From NCBI GenBank assembly GCA_009692555.1, contig SHYY01000056.1:1-32701 (forward strand): a DNA stretch of 32,701 nucleotides, given 5' to 3'. The notes beneath the pieces were generated by a model. The model had not been told where the DNA came from. It searched no databases and worked only from the letters and a program-made list of their open reading frames with translations. Source of the stretch: Myxococcales bacterium (GTDB lineage: Bacteria > Myxococcota_A > Polyangia > Palsa-1104 > SHYY01). The position numbers and the translations under genes are program-made. Below are positions 7,799 through 14,959 of the stretch, in pieces; the stretch's first letter is position 1; the number at the start of each line of letters is the position of its first letter.

Positions 7799-8032
7799 GC
7801 ACTGGCCACAGCGACGATCGAGGTGTCGCGCGCGCTCCGACCGGTGATCCTGCGCGCTCGCATCGAGTCGCCGGTGAAGGAGGTGCTGGTCGACGGCAAG
7901 GCCGCGCTGCTGGCCACACGCAACGGGGTGCTCGACGGCAGCGGCGGGTGGTACTTCGACGCGCCGGATCACGCGCTGTGGGTGCGGGTGCCGGCGGGCG
8001 CGGGGCCGCACACCGTCGTCGCCGGCCCATGA
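7799..8032 (+). pseudogene. 3' remnant of a gene, perhaps glycoside-hydrolase C-terminal domain
   Basis: An open frame of 77 codons with coding-like composition but no credible start: the only candidates are internal GTG codons such as 7823, without a ribosome site or -10. The peptide reads as a beta-strand module (for example SPVKEVLVDGK, then GGWYFDAP and LWVRVPAG). This resembles the end of a carbohydrate-active enzyme such as a GH31 C-terminal domain. It begins immediately after the four-copy GGGAAC repeat, where an in-frame TGA also occurs. The simplest reading is that the 5' part of the gene was deleted at the repeat. It could instead be a short expressed protein from GTG 7823 (69 aa). 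The family call is weak. Together with the repeat it accounts for most of the 338-bp space between the M16 and reductase genes. Confidence 0.4.
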
Positions 8033-8075
8033 ACGCGAGGGCCTCGCGAGGGCCTTTGGGTGCCGCCGCGGGGTG

Positions 8076-8081
8076 TACACT
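8076..8081 (+). promoter_or_regulatory. -10 element TACACT, 8 nt before ATG
   Basis: TACACT is followed by exactly 8 nt and the ATG at 8090 of the aldo/keto reductase. The hexamer and spacing are identical to those of the M16 operon promoter on the other strand. No ribosome site lies between, so the message is probably leaderless. The -35 is weak. Confidence 0.55.
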
Positions 8082-8089
8082 GCGGCTCA

Positions 8090-9037
8090 ATGCCAGCCGA
8101 CGGGAAGCAGGCTTCGATCGCGCTCGGGTGCATGAACTTCGGCACCCGCACCGACGAGGGGGAGTCGCGCCGGATCATCGACCGGGCGATCGAGCGCGGG
8201 GTGACGGTGCTCGATACGGCGAACTTCTACGGCGACGGCGCCTCGGAGCGGATTGTCGGGCGGGCGATCGCGGGGCGGCGGGATTCGGTGACGCTGGCGA
8301 CCAAGTGCGGGCTGGTCCGTCGCGGTGGAGCTGCCGAGGGGCTCTCCGCAGTAGCGATCCGGCGCGCGCTCGAGGAGAGCCTGGCGCGACTGGCGGTGGA
8401 GCGCGTCGACATCTACTACCTCCATGCGCCCGATCCGCTGGTGCCCTTCGCGGAGTCGCTCGCGGCCATCGACGAGCTGGCGCGCGGCGGGCGGATCGGA
8501 CGGCTCGGCCTTTCGAATTTCGCGTCGTGGCAGATCCTCGAAATCGACGGGCTGGCGACGGCAAACGGCGGATTGCGGCCGGCGATCGCGCAGCAGATCT
8601 ACAACCTGCTGATCCGCCAGCTCGATATCGAATACTGGCGATTCGCCGCCGCCCACCCGATCCACACCACCGTCTACAATCCGCTCGCCGGTGGCCTGCT
8701 CGCGCGCGACGCGGAGCGGGGAGAGGCGCCGCCCGCGGGATCGCGCCTCGCGGTCCAGGCGCACTACCGCCGGCGCTATGGATCCGAGCGGATGTTCGAG
8801 CGAGTGGTCGCCTATCGCGGGCTGGCGCGGGAGGCGGGGCTGACCCTGCTCGAGTTGGCCTATTCGTGGCTCGCGGGGCGGCCCGGCGTCGACTCGATCC
8901 TCGTCGGTCCGGCGACGGTGGCGCACCTCGACGCGGCGATCGACGCCTGTGCGCGCCCGCTCTCCCAAGGGACGCGCGCGGCGATCGATACGCTGCACCG
9001 CGACTTCGCCGGCACCGACGCGTGCTACGCGAGGTGA
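8090..9037 (+). CDS. Aldo/keto reductase
   Basis: NADPH-dependent oxidoreductase of the TIM-barrel AKR superfamily, acting on carbonyl compounds in the cytoplasm. The full catalytic tetrad is visible in 315 residues: Asp42 and Tyr47 in LDTANFYGDG, Lys72 in LATKCG and His112 in YYLHAPDP. The SNFASWQILE segment and the IPGATT-like nucleotide motif (here ILVGPATVAHLDAAI) near the C terminus are also typical. The start at ATG 8090 rather than the in-frame ATG at 8060 follows from the -10 hexamer 8 nt upstream and from family length. The stop overlaps the GTG of the dioxygenase gene (GTGA), so the two are translated together. The physiological substrate is unknown. Confidence 0.93.
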   Translation: MPADGKQASIALGCMNFGTRTDEGESRRIIDRAIERGVTVLDTANFYGDGASERIVGRAIAGRRDSVTLATKCGLVRRGGAAEGLSAVAIRRALEESLARLAVERVDIYYLHAPDPLVPFAESLAAIDELARGGRIGRLGLSNFASWQILEIDGLATANGGLRPAIAQQIYNLLIRQLDIEYWRFAAAHPIHTTVYNPLAGGLLARDAERGEAPPAGSRLAVQAHYRRRYGSERMFERVVAYRGLAREAGLTLLELAYSWLAGRPGVDSILVGPATVAHLDAAIDACARPLSQGTRAAIDTLHRDFAGTDACYAR

Positions 9038-9891
9038 CACTGCTCGACGAGGGGGCTTCGTCGCCCTCGTTCGCAGCGGGGCTGGCGGCCGGCCTGGCGC
9101 ACTTTGTGGAACACGGATTTGCGCGCATCGGGCGCGTGCTCAGCGACGAAGGGTGCGCTCTCCTCGGCGAGCGCAGCGACGACCTGATGCTGGGTCGCGT
9201 GGTCCACCCCGGCCTCTTTTTTCAGCTCGACTCGGCGACCGGCAGCTACGACGACCTGCGCTATGGCAAGGGATTCGAGGGCCCCTCGCTGGACTATCGC
9301 AAGATGGAGAAGCTGGAGCTCGATCCGCGCTTCCGGGCCTGGATCGAGAACCCGCTCTTCGAGCGCATCGCGCGCTCCCTGATCGGTGACAGCGACGGTG
9401 ACAGCGCCGGGACAGGGCCGCTGGCGATCTATCGCGCCGTGCTGTTCAACAAGGGGCCGGGCGGCGGATCGCCCCTGCCGTGGCATCAGGACGGCGGCCG
9501 CTTCTGGGGGGTGGATCGTGCGCCGATCCTGCAAATCTGGACGGCGCTCGATGATGCGGAGGCGGGCGGCGGCTGCCTCGAGGTGATTCCCGGGAGCCAC
9601 CGCGCGGGCCTCACCACCCCCGAGGGCGGCGTGGTGCCGGTGGCGCTGCTCGCCCTGGCGGAGGAGCGGGCGATCGCGCTGCCGGCGCGCGCGGGCGAGG
9701 TGCTGCTGTTGCACAACCACCTGTGGCATCGCTCGCTCGCCGGTACGATCGGGAGGCAACGGCGGGCCTTCACGGTGTGCTACATGAGCGCCGACACGCG
9801 CTGTCTGCGGAGGAAGCGGGCGCCGCGGGCCTTCACGCGCGTCTTTTCGCACCCCCCGCGCCTCTCGCCTGCCGGGGAGCCGGAGGGATGA
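9034..9891 (+). CDS. Phytanoyl-CoA dioxygenase (PhyH) family protein
   Basis: Fe(II)/2-oxoglutarate-dependent hydroxylase with a double-stranded beta-helix fold. The iron triad is visible: His151 and Asp153 in PWHQDGG and His232 in LWHRS. An Arg at 243-244 (RQRRAF) is well placed to bind the 2-oxoglutarate carboxylate. LQIWTALDDAEAGGGCLEVIPGSH is the characteristic central strand block. The start is the GTG at 9034, which overlaps the reductase stop as GTGA; the frame is open far upstream but that part is a shadow of the reductase. The end overlaps the next start as ATGA. The coupling with a reductase suggests a shared small-molecule pathway, but the substrate is not deducible. The length of 285 residues is normal. 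Confidence 0.9.
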   Translation: MTLLDEGASSPSFAAGLAAGLAHFVEHGFARIGRVLSDEGCALLGERSDDLMLGRVVHPGLFFQLDSATGSYDDLRYGKGFEGPSLDYRKMEKLELDPRFRAWIENPLFERIARSLIGDSDGDSAGTGPLAIYRAVLFNKGPGGGSPLPWHQDGGRFWGVDRAPILQIWTALDDAEAGGGCLEVIPGSHRAGLTTPEGGVVPVALLALAEERAIALPARAGEVLLLHNHLWHRSLAGTIGRQRRAFTVCYMSADTRCLRRKRAPRAFTRVFSHPPRLSPAGEPEG

Positions 9892-10868
9892 CCGCCGCGC
9901 ATCGGCGATTGCGGGCGCTGCTCGCCGGACGACCGGTGATCCTCGCCCCGATGGAGGACGTCACCGACCGGGTGTTTCGAAGGCTGTGTCGCGAGCGCGG
10001 CGCGGACATCTGCGTCACCGAGTTCGTCAATGCCGAGCGGCTGGTCGCCGGGCACGCGAGCGCGCGGCGGAAGATCGTGCTGGTCGACGGGGATCAGCCG
10101 ACCGCGATCCAGATCTACGGCGGGGATCCCGATGGCCTCGTCGCTGCGGCCCGGATCGCCGAGGCGGCGGGGCCTGCCTTCGTCGATATCAACTGCGGGT
10201 GCTGGATTCCGAAGATCGCGCGCCGCGGGGCCGGGTCGGGATGGCTGCGCGATCCGGCGGCGATGGTGGCGATGGCGCGCCGGATCGTCGAGACGGTGGC
10301 GCTGCCGGTGACGGTGAAGACGCGGATCGGCTTCGGGCCGGAGACGGAGATGCCGATCGTCGACCTTGCGCGGCGGCTGGAGGACACCGGGGTGGCGGCG
10401 ATCTCGATCCATTGCCGCACCGCCCAGATGGCCCACACCGGCGACGCCGACTGGAGCTGGGCGCGGCGGGCGCAAGAGGCGGTGGCGATCCCGGTGATCG
10501 TCAATGGCGATATTCGCAGCGCCGAGGACGCGGTGCGGGCGCTCGACGAGACGGGCTGCGCGGGGGTGATGGTCGGCCGGGCGGCGATCGCCCATCCGTG
10601 GATCTTCGCCGAGGCGCGCGCGCTGCTCGATCGGGCGGTCCGGGTGGCTCCTCCCACCGTCGCCGAGCGGCTCGCGCTGTGTCGTGCGCACTACGTGGCG
10701 AACGTGGCGGCGCGGGACGAATACGTCGGCGTGCGCGTCACCCGTCGTCACCTCCCGGGGTACCTCGCGGGCGTTGAGGGCGGCGAGGCGCTACGGCGGG
10801 CGCTCCACGGCGCCTTCACCCTCGATGCGTGCCTCGCCGTGCTCGATGCGGCCGCCGCGGGGGCGTGA
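9888..10868 (+). CDS. dus: tRNA-dihydrouridine synthase
   Basis: FMN enzyme that reduces specific uridines in tRNA to dihydrouridine with NADPH. The 326 residues start with VILAPMEDVTDRVFR, the family N-terminal strand. The catalytic loop is INCGCWIPKIARRGAGSG, with the acid Cys at residue 105 and the RGAGSG phosphate-binding turn. The VTVKTRIGF strand (catalytic-site Lys), the ISIHCRTA strand, the VNGDI strand and GVMVGRAA complete the barrel. The family usually has Pro after the catalytic Cys (NxGCP); here it is Trp106. ATG at 9888 overlaps the dioxygenase stop by 4 nt. Which Dus subfamily (A, B or C) and which tRNA position are not clear. Confidence 0.92.
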   Translation: MTAAHRRLRALLAGRPVILAPMEDVTDRVFRRLCRERGADICVTEFVNAERLVAGHASARRKIVLVDGDQPTAIQIYGGDPDGLVAAARIAEAAGPAFVDINCGCWIPKIARRGAGSGWLRDPAAMVAMARRIVETVALPVTVKTRIGFGPETEMPIVDLARRLEDTGVAAISIHCRTAQMAHTGDADWSWARRAQEAVAIPVIVNGDIRSAEDAVRALDETGCAGVMVGRAAIAHPWIFAEARALLDRAVRVAPPTVAERLALCRAHYVANVAARDEYVGVRVTRRHLPGYLAGVEGGEALRRALHGAFTLDACLAVLDAAAAGA

Positions 10869-11019
10869 CAGACCTGGCTCACCTGGCGGCTGGAGGCGCC
10901 ATTCCGGGTCGCCCTGCTCGCTCGCAAGTGGCTGTCTGGAGCCGAGTTCGCGGCCTGGAGGCGCGCGGCACGTCATTTGCTGAACGGCGGCCCCGACCAC
11001 TGCCATCGAGGCCCGGACA

Positions 11020-11862
11020 ATGACCGCGAACTCGCTCCTCAAGATTGTGACGCCGCTCTGCCTCCTCGCCGCCTGCAACGCCGCGCAGGATGATGATCTC
11101 GTCGACGAGAACGGCGGCTTCGTGGCGGACGCGGAGGGCGCGAACGATCGCGACCTCAAGGCCGATCACTTGACCGTCTCGTTCACCCCCTTCAGCGACG
11201 GGATCGGCGACTCGGGCATGACCGAATCGCGCCGGATCTTCACCTCGGCGAAGAGCTACCGGAGCTACTTCGGGCACGACGCGCCGGGCGTGAACTTCGA
11301 CAAGGAGTGGGTGGTCTTCCACAGCGCGGGCGTGCGCAACAGTGGCGGCTTCAAGGCCTCGATCGCTTCGGTGAGCCGGTCGGCCAGCGGGCTGACACTC
11401 AAAGTGGTCACGGCGATCGAGTCGCCCGGCCCGGGGTGCGCGGTGACGTTCGCGCTGACCAAGCCGTACGTGCTGGCGCGGGTCAAGATCCCCGCCCAGC
11501 GCCCGACCTACGTCGCCTACTACCGCAATGATTCGATCCGCACCTGTGCTCCGCCCGCGGCGAAGTGCGCCGCCGACGCCGACTGCCGGCTCGCCGGCGA
11601 CTACTGCACCAGCTGCGCGTGCCGCGCGCTCGCCCCGAGCGAATCCCTTTCGTCCTGCGCCGGCCCTGGCGTGCGCTGCTTCGCCGACCCCTGCCTGGGA
11701 AAGCGCCCGGTTTGCCAGAGCGGCCACTGCGTCCCTGCCGCGGCCGCGGCGGCCCCGGTCAAGTGTGGCAATGCCACCTGCACCGGCGGCATGGTCTGCT
11801 GCAATGCGAGCTGCGGGATCTGCACAAAGCCGGGCGACTTCTGCATCCAGACCGCCTGCTGA
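11020..11862 (+). CDS. Lipoprotein with PrcB-like domain and Cys-rich tail
   Basis: 280 residues. A signal peptide ends in the lipobox LLAAC (Cys19), then an acidic linker. Residues about 70-160 resemble the C-terminal domain of PrcB, which in Treponema associates with and stabilises a surface protease. The family-like features are a WVVFHSAGVRNSGGF strand pair, a conserved SPGPGC and a LTKPYVLARVKIP strand. The last 110 residues hold about 20 cysteines in short pairs (for example CAADADC, CTGGMVCCNASCGIC), likely disulfide-bonded outside the cytoplasm. It is followed by an 11-copy 12-bp repeat. No -10 close to the ATG and no strong ribosome site are visible. Function is inferred only from the domain resemblance. 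Confidence 0.7.
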   Translation: MTANSLLKIVTPLCLLAACNAAQDDDLVDENGGFVADAEGANDRDLKADHLTVSFTPFSDGIGDSGMTESRRIFTSAKSYRSYFGHDAPGVNFDKEWVVFHSAGVRNSGGFKASIASVSRSASGLTLKVVTAIESPGPGCAVTFALTKPYVLARVKIPAQRPTYVAYYRNDSIRTCAPPAAKCAADADCRLAGDYCTSCACRALAPSESLSSCAGPGVRCFADPCLGKRPVCQSGHCVPAAAAAAPVKCGNATCTGGMVCCNASCGICTKPGDFCIQTAC

Positions 11863-11866
11863 TTCT

Positions 11867-11998
11867 CGTTCCCGTTTTCGTTCCCGTTTTCGTTCCCGTT
11901 TTCGTTCCCGTTTTCGTTCCCGTTTTCGTTCCCGTTTTCGTTCCCGTTTTCGTTCCCGTTTTCGTTCCCGTTTTCGTTCCCGTTTTCGTTCCCGTTCT
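11867..11998. repeat. 11 tandem copies of a 12-bp unit (minisatellite)
   Basis: CGTTCCCGTTTT is repeated 11 times head to tail; the last copy ends in CT instead of TT. It fills the space between the convergent PrcB-like and aat genes, starting 4 nt after one stop and ending 12 nt before the other. Because the unit is 12 nt, every frame crossing it gives a periodic peptide, but no real gene does. The unit shares the GTTCCC core with the hexamer repeat at 7772-7795. Copy number is likely to vary between strains. Confidence 0.97.
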
Positions 11999-12010
11999 TG
12001 ATTCTCCGGG

Positions 12011-12700
12011 TCACGGGCGGGGCGGCGCGGGCGCGCCTGGAGTAACCCCGAACGTCGCCGGCACCTCCAGAGCCGCCTGGAGGCGCGCGAGGTAGTCGCG
12101 GCGCGGCATCGCGATCGCTCCCATCCGCTCGAGGTGCGGCGACATCACCTGGGCGTCGAGGAGGGTGAACTTGGCCACGCAGAGGTGCGCCACCAGGTGC
12201 GCCAGCGCGGCCTTGGAGGCGTCCGGACGGCGGTTGAACATCGACTCGCCGCCGAAGAAGCCACCGACGGTGACGCCGTACAGGCCGCCGATCAGCGACC
12301 GGCCTTCCCACACCTCCACGCTGTGCGCGCTGCCGCGCCGGTGCAGCTCCTGGTAGGCGGCGAGGAAGTCGTCATTGATCCAGGTGCCGTCGCGGCGCGG
12401 GGTCAGCTCCGCGCAGCCGCGCATCACGCCCGCGAAGTCGGCGTCGAGGGTGAAGTGCCAGTTGCCCCGGCGGGCGCTGCGGGCGACGCTGGAATGGGCG
12501 CGAAAGGTGTCGAGCGGAAAGACGGCGCGCGGGTCGGGCGACCACCAGGTGATCACCGGATCCGACGACCACGGAAAGATCCCGCTCCGATAGGCGAGCA
12601 GCAGCCTCTCGGGATGGAGCACTCCGCCGAGCGCGAGGAGGCCATTTTCGTCCGCCTCCTCGACCCTCGGGAAGCGCGGGGAGTTCAACCAGGCAACCAT
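12011..12700 (-). CDS. aat: Leucyl/phenylalanyl-tRNA--protein transferase
   Basis: Transfers Leu or Phe from its tRNA to the N terminus of proteins starting with Lys or Arg, making them ClpS/ClpAP N-degron substrates. The 229 residues show the family core: LLALGGVLHPERLLLAYRSGIFPW, then WWSPDPRAVF, RDGTWI, HSVEVWEG and the GGLYGVTVGGFFGGESMF block, and the FTLLDAQV strand. ATG at 12700 gives the usual N terminus. It begins 5 nt after the FG-GAP lipoprotein gene on the same strand, so it may be read through from that gene, an unusual partnership. No ribosome site is evident. Its 3' end abuts the 12-bp tandem repeat. Confidence 0.96.
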   Translation of the reverse strand: MVAWLNSPRFPRVEEADENGLLALGGVLHPERLLLAYRSGIFPWSSDPVITWWSPDPRAVFPLDTFRAHSSVARSARRGNWHFTLDADFAGVMRGCAELTPRRDGTWINDDFLAAYQELHRRGSAHSVEVWEGRSLIGGLYGVTVGGFFGGESMFNRRPDASKAALAHLVAHLCVAKFTLLDAQVMSPHLERMGAIAMPRRDYLARLQAALEVPATFGVTPGAPAPPRP

Positions 12701-12705
12701 GCGAA

Positions 12706-14865
12706 TCAGCCGATCTTGGCGCAGGTGACCTGCGGGAGGAAGAGGAGGTCGTTCTCGTTCTTGCACTCGCTGACAACGTTCTTCTTCACGCCGTCGTCGT
12801 CCGCGCGGTACCAGAGATCCCGCGGGCCCATCGGGGGATTCTGCCAGTCGCAAAAAACCGCCTCGCAGGCGCCCGGCTGGAGGACCTGGGTGGATTTGGT
12901 GCCGCAGATCGCCTGTGCACCCGGCTGCCGCGGATCGCTGGTGTAAAAGGTTCCGGGGACTCCTGGGCCGGCCGGGGTCGCGCCGCGATTGCAGAGATTG
13001 GCCCATAGCCGCTCCGCGACCTTGCAGTCATTGCCTCCATTGTCGATGAGGCCGGGGATGCCGCCGGTGAGGTCGGGGGCCGGGATCGCCTTCTGCACCG
13101 CCCCCTGCACGTTCTTTCGATAGTTGTTGAAGGAGGCCCAGTTGGGCTTTTCGCTCGTCGGCACCGAGAGGTCGTCCTTCACCTCGGTGATGTGGTAGGT
13201 GTGCGAGGTCCAGAGGGGGCGCGAGGGCATCCAGCGGTTCATCGGATCGGTGAGGACGAAGATACCCGAAGTGTAGCCGCCCCAGGGCGCGTTGGTGTCG
13301 GCCTCGGGGACCTTCTGGCAGGTGGAGAAGTTCTTCTGGATATCGTCGGAGGGCACCACCACGTCGGCGTGGCCGTCGTTGTCGACGTCGGCGATCACCG
13401 GGTATTCGAGGCAGGTCCCCGAGGTGATGGTCTGCGCGAAGACCGCCTTGCCGTCGGGGCCATTGTAGACGCGCAGCCAGCATTCGTCGCGGTAGACCAC
13501 CTCGGGAATGCTGTCGCCATTGAAGTCGAAGGTCGAGGAGCCGGTGCCGCCGGAGGAGACGTCGTGGGTCGGCTTGGACCACAGCACGCCCGGGTCCGGG
13601 CCGAGACAATCCGCCGGCTTCGGCATCTTGGCGCACTTCATCGCGTAGACGTAGTAGTGATCGGTCGAGGCGAGCCCGAAGTCGGGGACCCCATCGCCGT
13701 CATAGTCACCGACGGTGGGCGTGCCGCCCCAGCCACCGCCGGCGACCTTGTAGGGCCCGAAGATCACCTTGTTGTTGGCGTAGTCGAACACCGACACCTG
13801 CTGCTTCCCGGTGGCCGACTGGACATTGACGATATCGGGCTTCCCGTCGCCGTTGAAATCGGCGATCGCGGGGTAGCCGCCCGGCGAGCCGAGGGCCTTC
13901 ATTCCCGCCGGCGTCTTGTCCGCCCCGGTGGCGCCGTCGTAGACCTGCAGGCCGGTGACCAGCTCGGGTTTCCCGTCGCCGTCCATGTCCGCGAAGAGCG
14001 ACACGTTGCCCCAGGTGGCGGCCGTGACGGGCTTCTGGAACAGCTGCTGGAGCGCCGCCTGGCCCTTGGTGTAGCGATAGACCGCGCCGTCGACCCCGAT
14101 CTCCGGGGGGCCCACGCCATCGATATTGGCGATCGCCGGGCCGGAGCAGGTGCCGAAGGTTCCGCCCGAACTGGATGCCAGCTTGTTGCCGTCGTGGTCC
14201 AGGACCAGCACCCCGCCCGCGCTGAGGGCGACGATCTCCGGGAAGCCATCGCCGTCGAGGTCGCCCGCCGCGAGCTGGGTGTAGGCGCGGAGCGCGATGT
14301 TCGGCCGGTTCCACACCTCGGTGCAATCGCTGCCGCGGATCGCGATCGGGTGGGGCTGGGAATGGGTCGCGAAGACGATCTCGGGCTTTCCGTCCTTGTC
14401 GAGGTCGACGACGATCGGCGTGACCAGGACATTGGAATCGCCCGCCTTGGCCTGCCAGTGGCATTTCACCACCGGGGCCTTGAACTGCGAGGCCGAGAAG
14501 CCCATTCCCTGGCAGTCGGGGTCGAACGCGCCGCGCGGGCCGGTGCCCCAGGGGATGCAGGCGCCGTCGATGCACGGGCCGGCGTCGCCACCGCCGTTCG
14601 CGCACACGCAATAGGTGTCGTTCTGGCACTGGTTGTCGTCCTGGCAGACGCCGTTGTCCGGGATGCACTGGTTGTTGAAGCAGCGTTTTCCGGGCGGGCA
14701 GGAGTGCTGCTCGTCGCACTGGTCGACGGAGACCGACAGGTCGGAGGTGCCGCCGTCGCCGAGCACCGGCACCGCGAGGTCAATCCCGCGCGGGGGGAGG
14801 GAATCGCGGCTGCAGCCAAGGCCGAGGACCGACGGCAGGATGGCGAAGAGCAGGGTCGGGCGCAT
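12706..14865 (-). CDS. FG-GAP/VCBS-repeat lipoprotein
   Basis: Large exported lipoprotein of 719 residues with lipobox VLGLGC (Cys18). Residues 50-120 are Cys-rich and of the disulfide-bonded type (CPPGKRCFNNQC and similar). The body is a beta-propeller of FG-GAP/VCBS type with about seven calcium-binding-like loops, among them DLDKDGKPE, DLDGDGFPE, DMDGDGKPE, DFNGDGKPD, DYDGDGVPD and DVDNDGHAD. One loop is degenerate (DGVGPPE). The C-terminal 150 residues carry further cysteines. Such proteins usually sit on the cell surface and bind ligands or neighbours; there is no catalytic motif. The ATG at 14865 has GGAGG 5 nt upstream. It diverges from a LamG lipoprotein gene. Confidence 0.88.
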   Translation of the reverse strand: MRPTLLFAILPSVLGLGCSRDSLPPRGIDLAVPVLGDGGTSDLSVSVDQCDEQHSCPPGKRCFNNQCIPDNGVCQDDNQCQNDTYCVCANGGGDAGPCIDGACIPWGTGPRGAFDPDCQGMGFSASQFKAPVVKCHWQAKAGDSNVLVTPIVVDLDKDGKPEIVFATHSQPHPIAIRGSDCTEVWNRPNIALRAYTQLAAGDLDGDGFPEIVALSAGGVLVLDHDGNKLASSSGGTFGTCSGPAIANIDGVGPPEIGVDGAVYRYTKGQAALQQLFQKPVTAATWGNVSLFADMDGDGKPELVTGLQVYDGATGADKTPAGMKALGSPGGYPAIADFNGDGKPDIVNVQSATGKQQVSVFDYANNKVIFGPYKVAGGGWGGTPTVGDYDGDGVPDFGLASTDHYYVYAMKCAKMPKPADCLGPDPGVLWSKPTHDVSSGGTGSSTFDFNGDSIPEVVYRDECWLRVYNGPDGKAVFAQTITSGTCLEYPVIADVDNDGHADVVVPSDDIQKNFSTCQKVPEADTNAPWGGYTSGIFVLTDPMNRWMPSRPLWTSHTYHITEVKDDLSVPTSEKPNWASFNNYRKNVQGAVQKAIPAPDLTGGIPGLIDNGGNDCKVAERLWANLCNRGATPAGPGVPGTFYTSDPRQPGAQAICGTKSTQVLQPGACEAVFCDWQNPPMGPRDLWYRADDDGVKKNVVSECKNENDLLFLPQVTCAKIG

Positions 14866-14947
14866 GGAGCCTCCACCGAGGATCAGGCGCCGGAGTGGCC
14901 ACGAAAGTCAAGCTGGCGACCGGCGAGGGGCGGCGGCCCGCTCATGA

Positions 14948-14953
14948 TAGCAT
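14948..14953 (+). promoter_or_regulatory. -10 element TAGCAT, 6 nt before ATG
   Basis: TAGCAT is followed by 6 nt and the ATG at 14960. There is no ribosome site between, so this gene is probably leaderless, while the divergent FG-GAP gene on the other strand uses a normal GGAGG. Confidence 0.5.
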
Positions 14954-14959
14954 CCGCCC

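Noticed and set aside
7741-9033. Long upstream extension of the PhyH frame
   Set aside because: The extension is antifamily, Arg-rich and lies over the aldo/keto reductase in another frame; the GTG at 9034 with GTGA overlap fits the family N terminus.
11867-11998. CRISPR array
   Set aside because: The repeat is 12 bp with no spacers and no cas genes nearby.
11601-12311. Minus-strand frame giving a repeated Asn-Gly-Asn-Glu peptide
   Set aside because: The periodic peptide only reflects the 12-bp minisatellite; the frame otherwise crosses aat and the PrcB-like gene out of frame.
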